Positions 7,127-17,732 of a stretch of 64,000 nt of DNA are shown here, one piece after another. The notes under the pieces were generated by a model that was not told where the DNA came from, ran no database searches, and worked only from the letters and a program-made list of their open reading frames with translations. The translations under genes were made by a program, and so were the position numbers. The stretch spans positions 248,001 through 312,000 of the forward strand of contig NZ_SJOD01000003.1 of the NCBI RefSeq assembly GCF_004331175.1, read 5' to 3'. Position 1 is the stretch's first letter. The number at the start of each line of letters is the position of its first letter. This stretch comes from Acinetobacter sp. ANC 4178 (lineage in GTDB: Bacteria > Pseudomonadota > Gammaproteobacteria > Pseudomonadales > Moraxellaceae).

Positions 7127-8479
7127 ATGGAACAAGAACGGATTACATCCCCTGAAGCAGACATACAAGCTGTTTCATTTTGGCAAGCTTTTCTGTTTTG
7201 GCTTAAATTAGGGTTTATTAGTTTTGGTGGCCCCGCAGGTCAAATCGCAGTCATGCACCAAGAGCTGGTGGAACAAAAGCGTTGGATTTCAGAGAAACGT
7301 TTTTTACATGCCCTGAACTATTGCATGCTCTTGCCTGGGCCAGAAGCACAACAATTAGCGACTTATATCGGTTGGTTAATGCATAGAACCGCTGGAGGTT
7401 TGGTTGCAGGCATTCTGTTTGTATTACCCTCGCTCTTTATTTTAATTGGTCTTTCATGGGTCTATGTCAAATTTGGTGATGTCCCTATTATTGCGGGACT
7501 GTTTTACGGGATTAAACCTGCCGTTGTTGCAATTGTTTTTCATGCAACACATCGAATTGGGAGTCGATCACTCAAGAATAAATTCTTATGGCTGATTGCA
7601 GCGCTTTCGTTTATTGCGATTTTTTTCTTCAATTTACCTTTTCCTTTAATCGTTTTCTCTGCTGCGATCATTGGATATCTCACCAGTAAAAAATATCCAA
7701 GCCTATTTTCTGGCGGAAATACCCATCAACAGAGTAAAAAAGATTATGGGCAGGCTTTAATTGATGATGATACGCCTACGCCCGAACATGCAATCTTTAG
7801 CTGGAAACGATTGGGCCGTATTGTGCTAATTGGTGGTCTCCTGTGGTTTCTTCCGATCCTGAGTCTAAGCTTAATGCTTGGGTGGGATCACGCTTATACT
7901 CAAATGGCTTGGTTCTTCACTAAAGCTGCCCTGCTCACCTTTGGCGGTGCCTATGCCGTATTACCTTATGTTTATCAAGGGGCTGTAAACTATTACGCTT
8001 GGTTAAGTCCGACTCAAATGATTGATGGCTTGGCATTAGGCGAAAGCACCCCCGGTCCGTTGATTATGGTGGTTGCCTTCGTTGGTTTTTTGGGTGCATT
8101 CAATCATGCATTATTAGGTTCAGAACATCTATTCTTGGCAGGAGCAATTGGAGCGACAATCGTCACTTGGTTTACCTTTCTTTTTTCCTTTGTCTTTATT
8201 CTCGCTGGCGCACCGATTATTGAATCAACGCATAATGAGCTCAAATTTACGGCACCATTAACTGCCATTACAGCAGCGGTTGTTGGCGTGATTCTGAATC
8301 TTGCGCTATTTTTTAGTTATCACGTACTCTGGCCAACAGGATTTAGTGGTTCTTTTGATCTTGTTGCTGCATTGATTGCATTTGCTGCTCTAATTGGACT
8401 GTTCTATTTTGAGTTGAAAGTGATGTATGTCCTTGCAGCTTCGGCTTTAGTCGGCTTACTTTGTTTTAGTTTTCTCTAA
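7127..8479 (+). CDS. chrA: Chromate transporter ChrA
   Basis: Long-chain (450-residue) CHR-family chromate efflux transporter with the duplicated CHR domain arrangement: first half starting FWLKLGFISFGGPAGQIAVMHQELVEQKRWIS, with the LPGPEAQQLATYIGW motif; second half FFTKAALLTFGGAYAVLPYVYQGAV with GLALGESTPGPLIMV. About ten to twelve hydrophobic segments are visible. It exports chromate from the cytoplasm using the proton-motive force. The ATG lies two bases after the chrB stop, which points to translational coupling. A terminator follows at 8508-8544. Confidence 0.92.
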   Translation: MEQERITSPEADIQAVSFWQAFLFWLKLGFISFGGPAGQIAVMHQELVEQKRWISEKRFLHALNYCMLLPGPEAQQLATYIGWLMHRTAGGLVAGILFVLPSLFILIGLSWVYVKFGDVPIIAGLFYGIKPAVVAIVFHATHRIGSRSLKNKFLWLIAALSFIAIFFFNLPFPLIVFSAAIIGYLTSKKYPSLFSGGNTHQQSKKDYGQALIDDDTPTPEHAIFSWKRLGRIVLIGGLLWFLPILSLSLMLGWDHAYTQMAWFFTKAALLTFGGAYAVLPYVYQGAVNYYAWLSPTQMIDGLALGESTPGPLIMVVAFVGFLGAFNHALLGSEHLFLAGAIGATIVTWFTFLFSFVFILAGAPIIESTHNELKFTAPLTAITAAVVGVILNLALFFSYHVLWPTGFSGSFDLVAALIAFAALIGLFYFELKVMYVLAASALVGLLCFSFL

Positions 8480-8507
8480 TGTAGCTGAATTGAATGAAGG
8501 CATTCTT

Positions 8508-8544
8508 TTGTGGGATTTGATTGAATCAGTCCCACAATATTTTT
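8508..8544. terminator. Bidirectional terminator between chrA and kdpE
   Basis: TTGTGGGA and TCCCACAA pair across a 14-base loop and are followed on the plus strand by TATTTTT. It separates the convergent chrBA and kdp operons. Confidence 0.6.
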
Positions 8545-8585
8545 GAGCCACTTATGTTCTTATTATGCTCTATTCAAGTTGATCA

Positions 8586-9290
8586 TTAGGATTCACCTAA
8601 AAAACGCAGCCCCACGCCTGCAATGGTAAAAATATAGTTTGGACTGATGGCAGAATCTCCAATTTTGCTGCGGAGTTTTTTCACCAAGATTCGAAGATAA
8701 TGGGTATCTTCTTCATGCGTGATGCCCCACAACTTCGTCATAATTTGTTTTTGCGTGACAATCTTCCCCTGATGACGAATTAGCAGTGCTAATAGTTGAA
8801 ATTCTTTTTTGGTGAGGACAATTTCTTCCTGGGCAAACGTCACCACATGCTCAGCCACATCCACAGATAATTGACCATCATCAAATACAATGTTCTGTTC
8901 AGACTGTTGTGGTTTATTGCGAAACATCACCCGAATACGGGCACATAATTCCTGAATGCTAAACGGTTTGGTGACATAGTCGTTTGCACCTGCATCGAGC
9001 AATTTAATTTTTTGATTTTCATCAGGACGTGCAGATAACACAATCACAGGAATATCTGACCACTGTCTCATCTCGGTCAACACCTGCTGTCCTTCCATAT
9101 CTGGCAAACCTAAATCTAAAATCAGTAAATCCGCACCTCGTGTTGCCAAAATTTCTAAGCCTTTCATGCCATTTTCAGCCACCTGCACCTGATAACCTTG
9201 CGCACGTAAAGCAATGTCTAAAAATTTTCGAATTTGAGGTTCATCATCAATAATTAAAATTGATGCATTCGGATAGATTGTTTGCGGCAT
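8586..9290 (-). CDS. kdpE: KdpE response regulator
   Basis: OmpR/PhoB-type response regulator of 234 residues. The receiver domain has the acidic pair DDE (residues 15-17), phospho-acceptor Asp59 (LLILDLGLPD) and the conserved Lys in YVTKPF; the C-terminal winged helix has LTKKEFQLLALLIRH and HYLRILVKKLRSKIGD. It is the partner of KdpD, whose gene ends 10 bp upstream, and activates the kdp genes under potassium limitation or osmotic upshift. Last gene of kdpABCDE. Confidence 0.93.
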   Translation of the reverse strand: MPQTIYPNASILIIDDEPQIRKFLDIALRAQGYQVQVAENGMKGLEILATRGADLLILDLGLPDMEGQQVLTEMRQWSDIPVIVLSARPDENQKIKLLDAGANDYVTKPFSIQELCARIRVMFRNKPQQSEQNIVFDDGQLSVDVAEHVVTFAQEEIVLTKKEFQLLALLIRHQGKIVTQKQIMTKLWGITHEEDTHYLRILVKKLRSKIGDSAISPNYIFTIAGVGLRFLGES

Positions 9291-9300
9291 AAAAGATCAT

Positions 9301-11949
9301 TTAACCCTGATATAACGGTAATCGTATGCGAATTAAGGTGCCTTGACCATCTGTTCCAGCAAAAGCTTCAATACTGCCCATATGAGCGCCAATAATGGCT
9401 TTGACAATCGCAAGTCCTAAACCTGTACCTGTTTTCCCTCGATCACCGCGTTGCATGGTGTAGAACATATCAAAGATTTGCTCGCGTTCATGTTCAGGAA
9501 TGCCGATCCCTTGATCGGTAATGTCAATTTGCAGACATTGTTCCTCTTGCTGAATCTTTATTTCAATCGGAACATTCTCTGGTGAAAATTTGGCAGCATT
9601 TTCCAAGACATTAAAAATGGCTTGTTCAATTAAAGCAGGATGCACATACAATTGAGGAAGTTCTTCCGCCAAAGCAACCTCAATTTTTACCTCAGGCTGA
9701 TAGCGTTTAAGCCGTTGCGTTGCCGAGCCAATCAGTTCATCCACACCGATCCAAGCACGACTCAAAGTCAAACCCTGATGACCTAGTCGAGTCATATCCA
9801 ACAGGTTTTGAATATAACGATCCAATCGTTCGCCCTCGATATGAATGGTGTCTAATAATTCATGGCGATCGCTTTCAGGCATCTGTTCACCATAATATTT
9901 GAGCGTATCTGCTGAACCAATCATCGCTGCTAAGGGTGAACGTAAATCATGCGATACCGAAGAAAGCAAAGCTGAACGTAGCTTTTCCGTTTCAGCCACC
10001 ACACGAGAATTTTCCAACTGTAACGAGAGTTGAACCCGAGCAACAGTTTGCGCAATATCTTCAATCATCAACTCAGTTAAACGTTGCAATTCAAAACTGA
10101 TGGTTTGAGCATTTTGATGAAAGCGAATCGCAATCACCCCATATTCCTTTACTAGATTCAACGGAATAAACCACCATTCAGAATTGGTCAGTGTGTTGGT
10201 AAAGCGTCCACAGGGTTTCGCATTCTTCTGCGTCCAATCTGCGGCTATTTGATCTTTTTCATTTAAAGCAGAGACATCACCCAAAGACTGATTTTCAACT
10301 TTTAACCAGACCGTCGCATTTAATGAGGTTTCTAAATGTTGTTTGGCGACGGTTAATACCTGTTCAATATCCACACAGGTCGATAGTTTTCTTTCCAATT
10401 CTTGCAACTGTAACGAGACTGAATTTGCAGCACGTAAACTCAATACCTGCGCACGTAATTGGTTGGCTAAACGCCCGACCAGTAAGGCTGAGACAATAAA
10501 AGTAATGATGGTAATCACGCCTCGTTCAGCGCTAATCATAAAGGTAAATCGAGGTTCGATAAAAAAATAATTGTAGAGTAGAAAACAGATGAATACGCTG
10601 ATAATCGTAATCAACATGCGTGCGCGTATCGCAACCAATAATACAGTCACAATAAAAATTAAGGCTAAATCACTATACCCAATAAAATGATCACTGATTG
10701 CAGCCACAATCAATCCTAGCAATACAATGATAATACTTTCAAACACTTCACGTTGATTAAACACCAAGCCTTGTTCCAGCCAAGATGAATAAGCCACATT
10801 TGTCTGCAAACGCTTTTCATTATTTTTGGCTTTTAAAGGCTGAACAAAGGTGATTTCAAAAGGGTGCTGTTTCTCTAACAGTTGATCGGCAATATGATCT
10901 GAAAATAGACGCTGCCATAACGATTTTTGAGGGCTTTTACCAAGTAAAATATTCGATGCACCATAATCATAAGCTGCCTGTAAAATGGTCGATGCAATAT
11001 GATTGCTATAGAGTAAATAAGTGTCTGCACCAAGCTTACGCGCTAGATTAAAAGCCTTCGTCACTGCAAAAGCTTGGGTCGTTTCAACCTTACTTTTTTG
11101 AATCGAAATGACGCTCCACGTTGCATTGCGCCTTTCCGCAATCCGATGGGCACGGCGTACCAAATCTTCAGAGAATTCAGAACCATCTATCGCCAACATG
11201 ACGTGATTTTGAATCGGAATAATCTGCCCTTGCGCAACAAATTTTTCTCGATAATCAATATCAACCTGCCCTGCAACAGTTTGAATTGCCAGATCACGTA
11301 ACGCTGTCAAATTCGCAGCTTTAAAAAAACCTTGTAATGCATGGGGTGCAACATCGGCGAAATAAATCTTGCCATGATTCATCCGTTCTAATAGTTCGGG
11401 AACAGGTAAATCAACCAGTCGAATATCTTTCAAACGTTTCAGTAGAGCATCAGGTACAGTTTCAGTGACCCGAATCCCCGTAATTTGAAAAACTACATCA
11501 TTCAGACTTTCCAAATGCTGAATATTTAAGGTGCTATAGACATCAATGCCTGCATCCAACAACTCATTGACATCTTGCCAACGATATTCATGCCGACTAT
11601 TGGGTACATTACGATGGGCCAATTCATCAACAAGCACTATTTGAGGCTTTAATTTAAGAATTTGGTCGAGATCCATCTCGTCCAACATTCGCCCCTGATA
11701 TTCCACAGGCTTCCTTGGAATAACATTCAACCCTTGAATCAAACGTTCGGTATCAGATCGACCGTGGGTTTCTACGACCCCAACCACCACATGCTGCCCT
11801 TGTTGCATCAATTCATGCGCTCGGGTCAGCATGGCATAGGTTTTCCCTACACCTGGTGCTGCACCCAAGAAAATGGTCAAACGTCCAGATTGTTCACGTT
11901 GACTATGTGCCAACCATGCATCTGCTTTGTTATTACGGTCGATCTGCAT
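9301..11949 (-). CDS. kdpD: KdpD sensor histidine kinase
   Basis: Full-length 882-residue KdpD. The N-terminal KdpD domain has Walker A GAAPGVGKT (29-37) and the Walker-B-like VDELAHRN; a universal-stress-protein-like domain follows (MLAIDGSEFSEDLVRRAHRIA). Four transmembrane helices lie around residues 400-490, then a GAF-like segment, the dimerisation/phospho-acceptor box SVSHDLRSPL with His667, and an HATPase domain with NVLENAAKFS, DQGIGIP and GTGLGLAI. It senses low K+/turgor in the inner membrane and phosphorylates KdpE. Spacing is 12 bp to kdpC and 10 bp to kdpE, so the sensor genes probably belong to the kdp operon. Confidence 0.95.
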   Translation of the reverse strand: MQIDRNNKADAWLAHSQREQSGRLTIFLGAAPGVGKTYAMLTRAHELMQQGQHVVVGVVETHGRSDTERLIQGLNVIPRKPVEYQGRMLDEMDLDQILKLKPQIVLVDELAHRNVPNSRHEYRWQDVNELLDAGIDVYSTLNIQHLESLNDVVFQITGIRVTETVPDALLKRLKDIRLVDLPVPELLERMNHGKIYFADVAPHALQGFFKAANLTALRDLAIQTVAGQVDIDYREKFVAQGQIIPIQNHVMLAIDGSEFSEDLVRRAHRIAERRNATWSVISIQKSKVETTQAFAVTKAFNLARKLGADTYLLYSNHIASTILQAAYDYGASNILLGKSPQKSLWQRLFSDHIADQLLEKQHPFEITFVQPLKAKNNEKRLQTNVAYSSWLEQGLVFNQREVFESIIIVLLGLIVAAISDHFIGYSDLALIFIVTVLLVAIRARMLITIISVFICFLLYNYFFIEPRFTFMISAERGVITIITFIVSALLVGRLANQLRAQVLSLRAANSVSLQLQELERKLSTCVDIEQVLTVAKQHLETSLNATVWLKVENQSLGDVSALNEKDQIAADWTQKNAKPCGRFTNTLTNSEWWFIPLNLVKEYGVIAIRFHQNAQTISFELQRLTELMIEDIAQTVARVQLSLQLENSRVVAETEKLRSALLSSVSHDLRSPLAAMIGSADTLKYYGEQMPESDRHELLDTIHIEGERLDRYIQNLLDMTRLGHQGLTLSRAWIGVDELIGSATQRLKRYQPEVKIEVALAEELPQLYVHPALIEQAIFNVLENAAKFSPENVPIEIKIQQEEQCLQIDITDQGIGIPEHEREQIFDMFYTMQRGDRGKTGTGLGLAIVKAIIGAHMGSIEAFAGTDGQGTLIRIRLPLYQG

Positions 11950-11961
11950 AATTACGCTCTA

Positions 11962-12597
11962 TCAACGTGTGGTCGATGACAATTGATCTAAGGCTAAATT
12001 TAGCTGTAGCACATTGACCCGCGCTTGCCGATAGACGCCGAACTGTGCAGGCTGAATTTGTTGTTGTACCAAATCACGCACTCGCTGCTCAGGTAAATGA
12101 TGTTGCTGTGCCACCCGTTTCACCTGTAATAAAGCACTTTCAGGTGAAATATCAGGATCAATCCCGCTGCCCGATGCCGTTACCATCTCATTAGGCACTT
12201 GTTGCTCAGTCATCTGATTGTTTTGCGCAAACTGTGCAGTTCGTTCCTTGATCTGTTTTTGCAAATCAGGGTTTGAGATTGCTAAATTACTGCCTGCCAT
12301 GCCATCGACATTGTAACTTACCGCACTTGGTCGTCCATGAAAATATTGTTCACTAACAAAGTTTTGTCCTACCAAGCTTGAACCAATAATTTTACCATTC
12401 AGTTCAATGACACTACCATTGGCTTGTTTGGGAAAGATCAACTGCGCAATGGAGACACTTGCTGTAGCGTACAACATGCCTGCAATCAAGAAACCAACTG
12501 CAATTAAACCCAGACTCGGACGTAGGACTGAATGTCCTTGACTAGATAATGCTAAGTCCTGTTGATTCAATTGCTCATGACTCAATAAAGTATTCAT
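11962..12597 (-). CDS. kdpC: KdpC, potassium-transporting ATPase subunit
   Basis: A 211-residue KdpC, somewhat longer than the usual 190 because of an extra N-terminal tail of about 25 residues before the single transmembrane helix (LGLIAVGFLIAGMLYATASVSIAQLIFP). The periplasmic domain has the family features ANGSVIELNGKIIGSSLVGQNF, YFHGRPSAV, MAGSNLAISNPDL and SGSGIDPDISPESALLQVKRVA. It stabilises the KdpA-KdpB complex and raises ATP affinity. It lies 9 bp after kdpB. Confidence 0.93.
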   Translation of the reverse strand: MNTLLSHEQLNQQDLALSSQGHSVLRPSLGLIAVGFLIAGMLYATASVSIAQLIFPKQANGSVIELNGKIIGSSLVGQNFVSEQYFHGRPSAVSYNVDGMAGSNLAISNPDLQKQIKERTAQFAQNNQMTEQQVPNEMVTASGSGIDPDISPESALLQVKRVAQQHHLPEQRVRDLVQQQIQPAQFGVYRQARVNVLQLNLALDQLSSTTR

Positions 12598-12606
12598 ATC
12601 TCACTC

Positions 12607-14619
12607 CTAAATCCACAATGACACAACAAGGTCAATCAGCTTGATCACAATAAACGGAAAGATCACCCCACCTACACCGTAAATCAGCATATTACGGCGT
12701 AACAATTGCAACGCACTGGCAGGTTTGAATTGAACGCCTTTGAGTGCCAATGGAATCAACATTGGAATAATCAAAGCATTAAAGATCAAAGCGGAAATCA
12801 CGGCACTGCTTGGACTACTAAGCTGTAAAATATTCAGTACCCCAAGTTGTGGAATCGCCACGGCAAACAATGCAGGTAAAATCACAAAATACTTAGAGAC
12901 GTCATTTGCCAACGAAAAAGTGGTTAATGCTCCACGAGTAATCAATTGCTGTTTACCAATTTCAACCACATCTAGCAATTTGGTCGGATCGGAATCCAAG
13001 TCCACCATATTGCCTGCTTCTTTGGCAGCCTGAGTACCCGAATTCATGGCTAAACCAATATCAGCTTGAGCCAAGGCTGGTGCATCATTGGTACCATCAC
13101 CCACCATTGCGACTAATTTTCCTGCTGCTTGCTCATTACGAATGCACGCTAATTTGTCCTCAGGTCTCGCCTCCGCAATATAGTCATCCACCCCTGCTTC
13201 AGCCGCAATCGCAGCCGCAGTCAATGGATTGTCTCCTGTGACCATAATGGTTTTGATGCCCATCTCACGTAACAGTGCAAAGCGCTCTTTAATGCCTTGT
13301 TTAATCACATCAGACAGTTCAATCACGCCTAAAATACTGTGATTTGAAGCCACTACGAGTGGTGTTGCACCTTTTGATGCCACTTGTTCGACACGAGTTT
13401 TAAGCTCAATGTTGTCCTTAATCTCTTGATGGGTAAAATGAAGAATGGCATCGACTGCACCTTTACGAATCTTTTGTCCCGTAGCCAAGTCCACACCCGA
13501 TAAACGTGTTGAGGCACTAAATTGAATGAACTCAGCATCTTTCGGCTCTTGGATGCTTTCACCTAACTCTTTCCCAAGGCTGATGACCGACTTCCCTTCA
13601 GGCGTTGGATCAGCAAAAGAAGTCAGCATTGCTGCTTGGCGTAACTCACTTGGGGTTACACCTGCCAATGGATAAAAAGCCGTGGCTTGGCGGTCACCAT
13701 AAGTAATCGTGCCAGTTTTATCCAACAACAACACATCAATATCACCCGCAACTTCAACCGCTTTACCTGATTTGGCTAAGACATTGGCTTTTAAAGCACG
13801 GTTCATCCCTGCAATCCCAATCGCAGGCAGCAAGCCGCCAATCGTGGTGGGAATCAAACACACCAACAGTGCAATCAGCAAGACGATGCTAATTTTGATC
13901 CCAACCATTGAACCAATAAAAGGTAAGGTTGCTACCACCACAATAAAAGTAATGGTCATGATATTCAGTAAGATACTCAGTGCGATCTCATTCGGTGTTT
14001 TCTGACGATTGGCACCTTCCACCAAGGCAATCATACGATCTAAGAAGCTATGCCCTGCCTCATTACTGACTCGAATAATAATTTCATCCGACAAAACCTT
14101 AGTTCCACCAATCACGCCTGAACGGTCGGTATTAGCTTCACGCAGTACGGGCGCAGATTCACCTGTAACCGCTGATTCATTGATGGTTGCAAAGCCTTGA
14201 ATAATCTCACCATCCGCAGGAACAATTTCACCTGCTTTGACGATGACTAAATCATCCTTTTTGAGTAAGTTTGCAGAAATCACTGTCGGTATAGCATTTA
14301 AATCGAGAATACGATTTGCAGTTAAATTTTCACGCGCCTGACGTAAAGATGCTGCTTGCCCACGTCCCTTGGCTTCTGCAACCGCCTCGGCATAGTTGGC
14401 AAATAAGACCGTGACCAATAAAATCAAACTTAGGACTAAACCAAAACCTAAGCTAGTACTGCCCATCAAGGTTGCGATAATCGTTAAGATTGTTCCCACC
14501 CAGACACATGCCATCACTGGATTTTTAAAAGCGTGTTGAGGCAGCAATTTATGGAAAGTTTGCTGAATAATTTCTTTATTCAAAATATCCATGTGTTGTG
14601 TCGCATTTGAATGTTTCAT
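12607..14619 (-). CDS. kdpB: KdpB, P-type potassium ATPase catalytic subunit
   Basis: P-type ATPase of 670 residues from the ATG at 14619, which has a GGAG ribosome-binding site eight bases upstream; a longer frame overlapping kdpA (to 14673) is less likely. Visible motifs: actuator TGES, phosphorylation site DKTGT (Asp300 in this numbering), nucleotide-domain KGAVDAI, hinge [30 protein letters not shown] and [19 protein letters not shown]. It hydrolyses ATP to drive K+ uptake through KdpA in the inner membrane. Sixteen bp separate it from kdpA. Confidence 0.95.
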   Translation of the reverse strand: MKHSNATQHMDILNKEIIQQTFHKLLPQHAFKNPVMACVWVGTILTIIATLMGSTSLGFGLVLSLILLVTVLFANYAEAVAEAKGRGQAASLRQARENLTANRILDLNAIPTVISANLLKKDDLVIVKAGEIVPADGEIIQGFATINESAVTGESAPVLREANTDRSGVIGGTKVLSDEIIIRVSNEAGHSFLDRMIALVEGANRQKTPNEIALSILLNIMTITFIVVVATLPFIGSMVGIKISIVLLIALLVCLIPTTIGGLLPAIGIAGMNRALKANVLAKSGKAVEVAGDIDVLLLDKTGTITYGDRQATAFYPLAGVTPSELRQAAMLTSFADPTPEGKSVISLGKELGESIQEPKDAEFIQFSASTRLSGVDLATGQKIRKGAVDAILHFTHQEIKDNIELKTRVEQVASKGATPLVVASNHSILGVIELSDVIKQGIKERFALLREMGIKTIMVTGDNPLTAAAIAAEAGVDDYIAEARPEDKLACIRNEQAAGKLVAMVGDGTNDAPALAQADIGLAMNSGTQAAKEAGNMVDLDSDPTKLLDVVEIGKQQLITRGALTTFSLANDVSKYFVILPALFAVAIPQLGVLNILQLSSPSSAVISALIFNALIIPMLIPLALKGVQFKPASALQLLRRNMLIYGVGGVIFPFIVIKLIDLVVSLWI

Positions 14620-14635
14620 TGTGCTTGCTCCACGC

Positions 14636-16345
14636 TTAGATTTTAATCGACAAATAGTCAGCAATTGGCCCAATCACCAACACTGGCATGAATTGCAACA
14701 AAGTCAGAATCAGCACGATTCCAATTAAAGTCAGGGCAAAGGTTGGAGACTCTATGTGTAAAGAACCTTTGCTTTCTGCTGCTTGTGGTTTGGTTGCTAA
14801 ACTCACCGCGATCAAGACTGGAATGATCAACACGCTATAACGACCTGCCAATAACGCGACACTGGCACTCAGGTTCCACCATAAAGTGTTATCACCTAAA
14901 CCTTCAAAACCTGAACCATTGTTGGCATAGGCAGAGACATACTCATAAAACACTTGGCTAATGCCGTGAAATGCTGGATTTGAATTGCCTGTAATGGATG
15001 GAAATGCAATGGCGATGGCCGTCAAGCCAAGAATGACTACAGGCTGTAACAGAATCACCAGTGCCAATAACTTAATTTCAGTCACTTCAACTTTTCGGCC
15101 AAACAGTTCAGGGGTACGCCCTGTCATCAGACCTGCAATAAATACCGCAAGAAATAGGTAAATAAAGAACTGTAATAGCCCACAACCAATCCCGCCCCAA
15201 ATGGCATTGATCAGCATATTGCACAGTTCAACCAACCCCGTCAGTGGTGAAGCCGAGTCATGCATCATATTGACCGAGCCATTATTCACTTGTGTGGTCA
15301 AACTCCCCCACAACGCCGATGCCTCAGCACCGAAACGGACTTCCTTGCCTTCCATCAATGCAGTATTTGGAATCAGTGAAGATTTTTCAGTCCACAGGGT
15401 CAATAGCGTTGAAGACAGTGACATCAACAACATCGTGCCAAAAATCATCCACATCAGTTTTTTACGTTGAATAAAGCGCCCCACCATAAACACCGCAGAG
15501 AGTGGAATCAGTAAAATCGCGATCATTTCAATCACATTGGACAATGGTGTTGGATTTTCTAAAGGCACACTACTGTTTGGCCCATACCAGCCCCCACCAT
15601 TACTACCGAGTTGTTTAATCGCCACCATCGGTGCAACGGGGCCCAGTGGAATATGTTGAGTTTTAACTTCTGTAGTTTGGTCTAAAACTTGCGCTGTAGG
15701 ACCCGCAGAGAGCGTTGCAGGTACACCTTGAAAGGTCAAAAGGACAGAAAAAACTAAGCCGAGTGGAATGAAAAACCGAAATAAAGGTCGGATGATATCC
15801 ATCCAATAATTACCCAGATTAATGCGATTCCATTTGTTTTGCTCTGAGTCTTCTGCTTGAGCTGATTGTAAAAATAAGGCTCTTAACATGGCGACCAATA
15901 AGGCAAGTCCAATAATTGGCGACAAATATTGTAGTCCCACAATCACCGTCATTTGCGATAAATAGGACAGTTGTGCTTGCCCTGAGTAATGCTGTTGGTT
16001 GGTATTGGTCAGGAAGGAAATGGTGGTATGTAAAGCCAGATCCCAATTCATATTTGGAATATGGTCGGGGTTTAGGGGTAACCATGCCTGTGTCATTAAA
16101 ATAGTGACACTCGCCCCAAGCAATACAACATTACTCAGGACAAAAGCACCCAAATATTGCCGCCAGTTCATGCCCACTTGTTTTACGTTTAGAGCAGCAT
16201 AGATTGGCTGCTCAATCCATTTAAACAAACGATCGCTCTTCATGGGTTTGGCTTGCATCACATCCGCAAGATAGTGCCCGAGCGGATAAGCCAACAATAA
16301 TGAAAAGACAAATACAGTAATAAATTCCCACATAGCAAATGCCAT
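14636..16345 (-). CDS. kdpA: KdpA, potassium-binding channel subunit
   Basis: A 569-residue KdpA with ten or more transmembrane helices and the four degenerate selectivity-filter regions of the SKT superfamily, for example [40 protein letters not shown] and [17 protein letters not shown]. It binds and conducts K+ in the KdpFABC pump. Two in-frame ATG codons (16345 and 16333) are possible; neither has a strong ribosome-binding site. First gene of the kdp operon; no convincing kdpF precedes it. Confidence 0.95.
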   Translation of the reverse strand: MAFAMWEFITVFVFSLLLAYPLGHYLADVMQAKPMKSDRLFKWIEQPIYAALNVKQVGMNWRQYLGAFVLSNVVLLGASVTILMTQAWLPLNPDHIPNMNWDLALHTTISFLTNTNQQHYSGQAQLSYLSQMTVIVGLQYLSPIIGLALLVAMLRALFLQSAQAEDSEQNKWNRINLGNYWMDIIRPLFRFFIPLGLVFSVLLTFQGVPATLSAGPTAQVLDQTTEVKTQHIPLGPVAPMVAIKQLGSNGGGWYGPNSSVPLENPTPLSNVIEMIAILLIPLSAVFMVGRFIQRKKLMWMIFGTMLLMSLSSTLLTLWTEKSSLIPNTALMEGKEVRFGAEASALWGSLTTQVNNGSVNMMHDSASPLTGLVELCNMLINAIWGGIGCGLLQFFIYLFLAVFIAGLMTGRTPELFGRKVEVTEIKLLALVILLQPVVILGLTAIAIAFPSITGNSNPAFHGISQVFYEYVSAYANNGSGFEGLGDNTLWWNLSASVALLAGRYSVLIIPVLIAVSLATKPQAAESKGSLHIESPTFALTLIGIVLILTLLQFMPVLVIGPIADYLSIKI

Positions 16346-16709
16346 TTAAAATAGGTCAGCATTAGTATGGAAATTAAGGGCGTAAATTCTCTATATTGAA
16401 AAAAGTAAGACGCGTAAATTTTTAAATGATTCATATAACAAATAAAAATTGACTTTAAAAAGATAACCTAAAATCTTCATTAGCCTACATAGATAAAACT
16501 TAAATTTGGCATAAGCCAGCATGTCCTATTCCGTTGTAAATGCGTACTAATTCTATTTGAATATAAATTGCCCTTTATCCCTCAATAGCAAAACAAAACA
16601 TCCGCCTTTAAATTTGAAAATCTAATGTCTAAAACAGAGTAACCAAATTGCTGTGGCAGCATTTACATGTTAAAAATAAAGAACTTTATAATTTTATATA
16701 TGAATCCCA
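16346..16709. other. Divergent intergenic region kdpA / MBL hydrolase
   Basis: AT-rich 364-bp region without a gene. It holds the candidate kdpA promoter at 16390-16418 and, for the rightward gene, a TATAAT at 16687-16692 with TTTACA at 16662-16667 (19-bp spacing, longer than ideal). Confidence 0.4.
16390..16418 (-). promoter_or_regulatory. Candidate kdpA promoter
   Basis: On the minus strand TTTACG (16413-16418) and TATAGA (16390-16395) are spaced 17 bp, 45 bp upstream of kdpA. The octamer CGTAAATT occurs at 16381-16388 and again at 16413-16420, exactly 32 bp apart (three helical turns), flanking the -10 region; this could be a direct-repeat binding site for KdpE, although it does not match a motif I can name. 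Confidence 0.3.
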
Positions 16710-17678
16710 ATGAATAAATATATTGCTGCAACTTTCATCTGCGCAAGTTTGATCAGCCACGCGGCATTTGCCACTTCTCCACCCGCCCCAATTCAACAGC
16801 AAAAACAAATCGCAGGTTATTACCAATATCAAGCGGGTGATGTGCAAATCACGGCCCTATTAGACGGCACCAATTTCATGTCACCGAAGCTATTTCAAAA
16901 TATTCCAGAAAAAGAAGTACATGATATTTTAAAGAAATACTATGCTGACCAAGCCAAAGGCATACAAACCTCGATCAATGCCTTTTTAGTCAATACAGGT
17001 CATTCACTGGTTTTGGTAGATAGTGGTGCAGCCAGCTGTTTTGGTCCACATTTGGGTTCAGTGCTCAGTAACTTAAAAGCATCTGGCTATAAACCTGAAC
17101 AAGTCGATACGATTTTACTGACTCACCTCCACCCAGACCATGTTTGTGGGATCAGCCAAAATGGCGTAGCCAACTTCCCAAATGCTACAGTGTATGTCTC
17201 GAATGATGAAGCAAACTATTGGCTAAACCCGAAACAAGTCGACAAAATTCCTAAAGATAAACAAGCTGGCTATGTCGGCACTGTGGAAAAAATTAAACAA
17301 GCCATTGCACCCTATCAAGCCAAACAACGCTTCAAAACGTATCAGTTAGGCGATCAAATTCAGGACTTTAAAGTGATTAATACCGCGGGGCATACACCGG
17401 GACATTTTAGCTATGAACTAAAAACCAAAGATGAAACTGTGGTATTTATTGGTGACATTGTGCACTCACATACTGTGCAATTCGACAAACCAGAAACTGC
17501 GATTGATTATGATATCGACCCGAAAAAAGCAGTGCAAACACGCTTAAAACAATTTGCTGAATATGCTAAAGGCGGACAAACCATTGCAGCACCGCATTTA
17601 CCTTTCCCGGGGGTTGGGCACATCTATTCAGCAGATGGAAAAAGTTATCAGTGGATTCCTGTGCATTTTAAGGATTAG
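16710..17678 (+). CDS. Exported MBL-fold metallo-hydrolase
   Basis: A 322-residue metallo-beta-lactamase-fold protein with a Sec signal peptide (MNKYIAATFICASLISHAAFA, cleavage after AFA), so it is probably periplasmic. Metal-binding motifs are HLHPDHVCG (HxHxDH), NTAGHTPGH, IGDIVHSH and a late His in AAPHLPFPG. The overall plan (ITALLDGTNFMSP, NAFLVNTGHSLVLVDSGAA) matches the lactonase/glyoxalase-like branch rather than antibiotic-degrading beta-lactamases. The ribosome-binding site is weak. Substrate unknown; a lactone or an ester is plausible. Confidence 0.8.
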   Translation: MNKYIAATFICASLISHAAFATSPPAPIQQQKQIAGYYQYQAGDVQITALLDGTNFMSPKLFQNIPEKEVHDILKKYYADQAKGIQTSINAFLVNTGHSLVLVDSGAASCFGPHLGSVLSNLKASGYKPEQVDTILLTHLHPDHVCGISQNGVANFPNATVYVSNDEANYWLNPKQVDKIPKDKQAGYVGTVEKIKQAIAPYQAKQRFKTYQLGDQIQDFKVINTAGHTPGHFSYELKTKDETVVFIGDIVHSHTVQFDKPETAIDYDIDPKKAVQTRLKQFAEYAKGGQTIAAPHLPFPGVGHIYSADGKSYQWIPVHFKD

Positions 17679-17692
17679 TCTATAACAAAACA

Positions 17693-17713
17693 CCCTCTCC
17701 GTTTAGGAGAGGG
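17693..17713. terminator. Terminator between MBL gene and lysE-family gene
   Basis: CCCTCTCC and GGAGAGGG form a perfect 8-bp stem with a 5-base loop. Downstream T-rich sequence is better on the minus strand (TGTTTTG), so it mainly serves the leftward LysE gene and may act on both. Confidence 0.6.
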
Positions 17714-17732
17714 TCAGGCAGATGTAAAACTG

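Noticed and set aside
15819..16085. 88-codon frame antisense-phase inside kdpA
   Set aside because: It is an alternative frame of the conserved KdpA coding sequence with no independent signal.
16346..16440. kdpF micro-gene upstream of kdpA
   Set aside because: No short hydrophobic frame of about 29 residues with a ribosome-binding site was found; the only ATG frame (from 16433) is polar and runs into kdpA out of frame.
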